Of a stretch of DNA of 21,855 bases, positions 20,641 to 21,855 are shown one piece after another; position 1 is the stretch's first letter, and each line of letters opens with the position of its first letter. The notes beneath the pieces were generated by a model that saw only the letters and a list, made by a program, of their open reading frames with translations, did not search any database and was not told where the DNA came from. The stretch covers positions 1 to 21,855 of the forward strand of contig PITI01000107.1 of assembly GCA_004325065.1 (NCBI GenBank), written 5' to 3'. The translations under genes were made by a program, and so were the position numbers. Origin of the DNA: Hamiltosporidium magnivora. Lineage: Eukaryota > Microsporidia > Dubosqiidae.

Positions 20641-21855
20641 ATGAAGCTTAAGGTTTTTACCGATAAAATTTGGCCAATTTGAGTAGATATGGGAAATGTA
20701 ATGTTTTTTTTCTTATTTAAATAAAAATATTGATGATAAAGTAAATTTTAAAAAGCAAAAACCTATCAAAGACATAATTTAATTTTATTTGGCTTATTTT
20801 TGACACATCTAAAGCTCTTGCGACGTCCCAGATACCCGAAGGTCGTAATACAAGCCAGGAGCTTAATTTCGCATTAATAAGAAATATTCTAACAGCTTCT
20901 ATTCTTCAAAACGTGTTTTTTTTCGAAAAGCGTTTGATTAATAATAAAAACCGCTCTGTTAAATCAAGGTTTGAATATTAAAATTGTCAATAATGCAAAT
21001 AATTGCTTGTTATATTGACGTTGTAGATAAAATGAATTTAAAAATCAAGAACATATGATTAAATTGTAGAGTTTCTACCTGAAGATTATGGGTCAAAGGG
21101 TATTTAGCAGCACTATGTGCAAAAATAAAATGTCTCTTTAAGCTCATTATGTTGTAAGGTGCAATAATAAGATAAAAAAAGCATATTTCTGACCTAATAC
21201 ATATATATTTATTCATACTTTTGATTTTAAAATATAAATTTTTATATATATTGTTTACTATAAGTCGTACTTCAAAGAATGTAAATACCTATGAATACAA
21301 AGACATACGTTTAATCGAAAGCGCTTAAGAAGACAATAGAAATAATTTTCATTGGTCGAGAAGAGAACTTGAATCGAGGCAAAATACCAAAGAGAGCCGG
21401 GGAAGATGCCATTGGTTTTATTACCTGAGCCGAGAGTCCGAGGAATCAACAATAGCTTTAAAACAAATTTAATCGGAGAAAGATGGTATTAAACATCGTA
21501 AAACATATAATAACACCCCTCTTATTTCAGATAGAGGAAACCACTAGGGGAAACTAACATTCATATAAAAGAAGATTTGAATCAGAAGAAGAAAAAAAAT
21601 AGCGGTAAAGAAGCAGAAGAATATATATAAACGTGTATAAATAGGTATAGCTTAGAAATATATCACATAAATTTATTTTTACAGTTAAAAATATATATTT
21701 TTTTGAATGTCTAAGAGAAAACTTAAATCTTTTCTTTGAGAATATTATGATAAAATTAAAAGGCTCACTATGGTCCATTAATATGAAGGCAAATAATTCT
21801 TTGACTCTTGGGTTCTTATATATAAGGCAAGATAGTTTTCGGCTAAAAGTTTAGA
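20641..21855. other. AT-rich spacer with two short GC islands
   Basis: At about 20815-20865 there is a sharp GC island containing CGAC and GTCG separated by 17 bases. A minus-strand frame through it is open for about 70 codons without an ATG. At about 21355-21450 a second island lies in a minus-strand frame (21258-21452) open for 64 codons from a TTG. Both look like short remnants of other sequence and neither is recognised. Other minus-strand ORFs here are short, in different frames and of low complexity, so no gene is called. Confidence 0.45.

Noticed and set aside
21010..21778. Three short minus-strand ORFs (21010-21216, 21258-21452, 21554-21778)
   Set aside because: They lie in three different frames, are 64-74 codons long, rich in Phe, Leu and Tyr, and unrecognised. 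A frameshifted gene is possible but unsupported.

Overview
The window reads as nuclear DNA of a very AT-rich eukaryote, most likely a microsporidian with a large, gene-poor genome. The evidence is an intronless 6-phosphogluconate dehydrogenase gene of eukaryotic type, a CCC motif a few bases before its ATG, an AATAAA signal touching its stop codon, and a divergent leucine-rich-repeat (LRR) gene that looks like a lineage-specific family. Low-density genomes such as Hamiltosporidium or Edhazardia would fit, but I cannot fix the genus.

Layout. 1-360 is a GC-richer segment (about 42% G+C by my count, against roughly 20-25% around it) with several nested complementary stretches. It has no clean reading frame and may be a structured RNA or the edge of a repeat. 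1711-3096 (+) is the only confidently identified metabolic gene, 6-phosphogluconate dehydrogenase. 3097-6790 is mostly AT-rich DNA with islands of higher GC that may be worn-out coding sequence. 6790-9065 (-) is a decayed LRR gene with one in-frame stop and about four frame breaks. 9066-10938 holds no gene. 10939-12219 (+) is an unidentified frame with far fewer stops than expected, including one intact 129-codon ORF. 12483-14822 (-) is the intact LRR paralogue (779 aa) with a probable N-terminal signal peptide. 14823-17661 holds no gene. 17662-18570 (+) is another unidentified low-stop frame, with four stops in 303 codons. 18571-20488 holds nothing I can support. 20489-20634 is a near-perfect 73-bp tandem duplication. 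The rest to 21855 has two short GC islands and no convincing gene.

How the parts relate. The dehydrogenase carries out the oxidative decarboxylation step of the pentose phosphate pathway. The two LRR copies are tandem, on the same strand and colinear over their whole length, with about half of residues identical by eye near the N-terminus. One is intact and one is dead, the pattern expected of a birth-and-death family, plausibly of secreted proteins facing the host. The other low-stop frames suggest the long spacers contain relics of genes or mobile elements. I found no tRNA, rRNA, CRISPR array, complete transposon or operon. No clearly new functional system can be proved from sequence alone. 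The strongest leads are the structured segment at the left edge, the LRR pair with its conserved N-terminal module, and the two unidentified low-stop frames.
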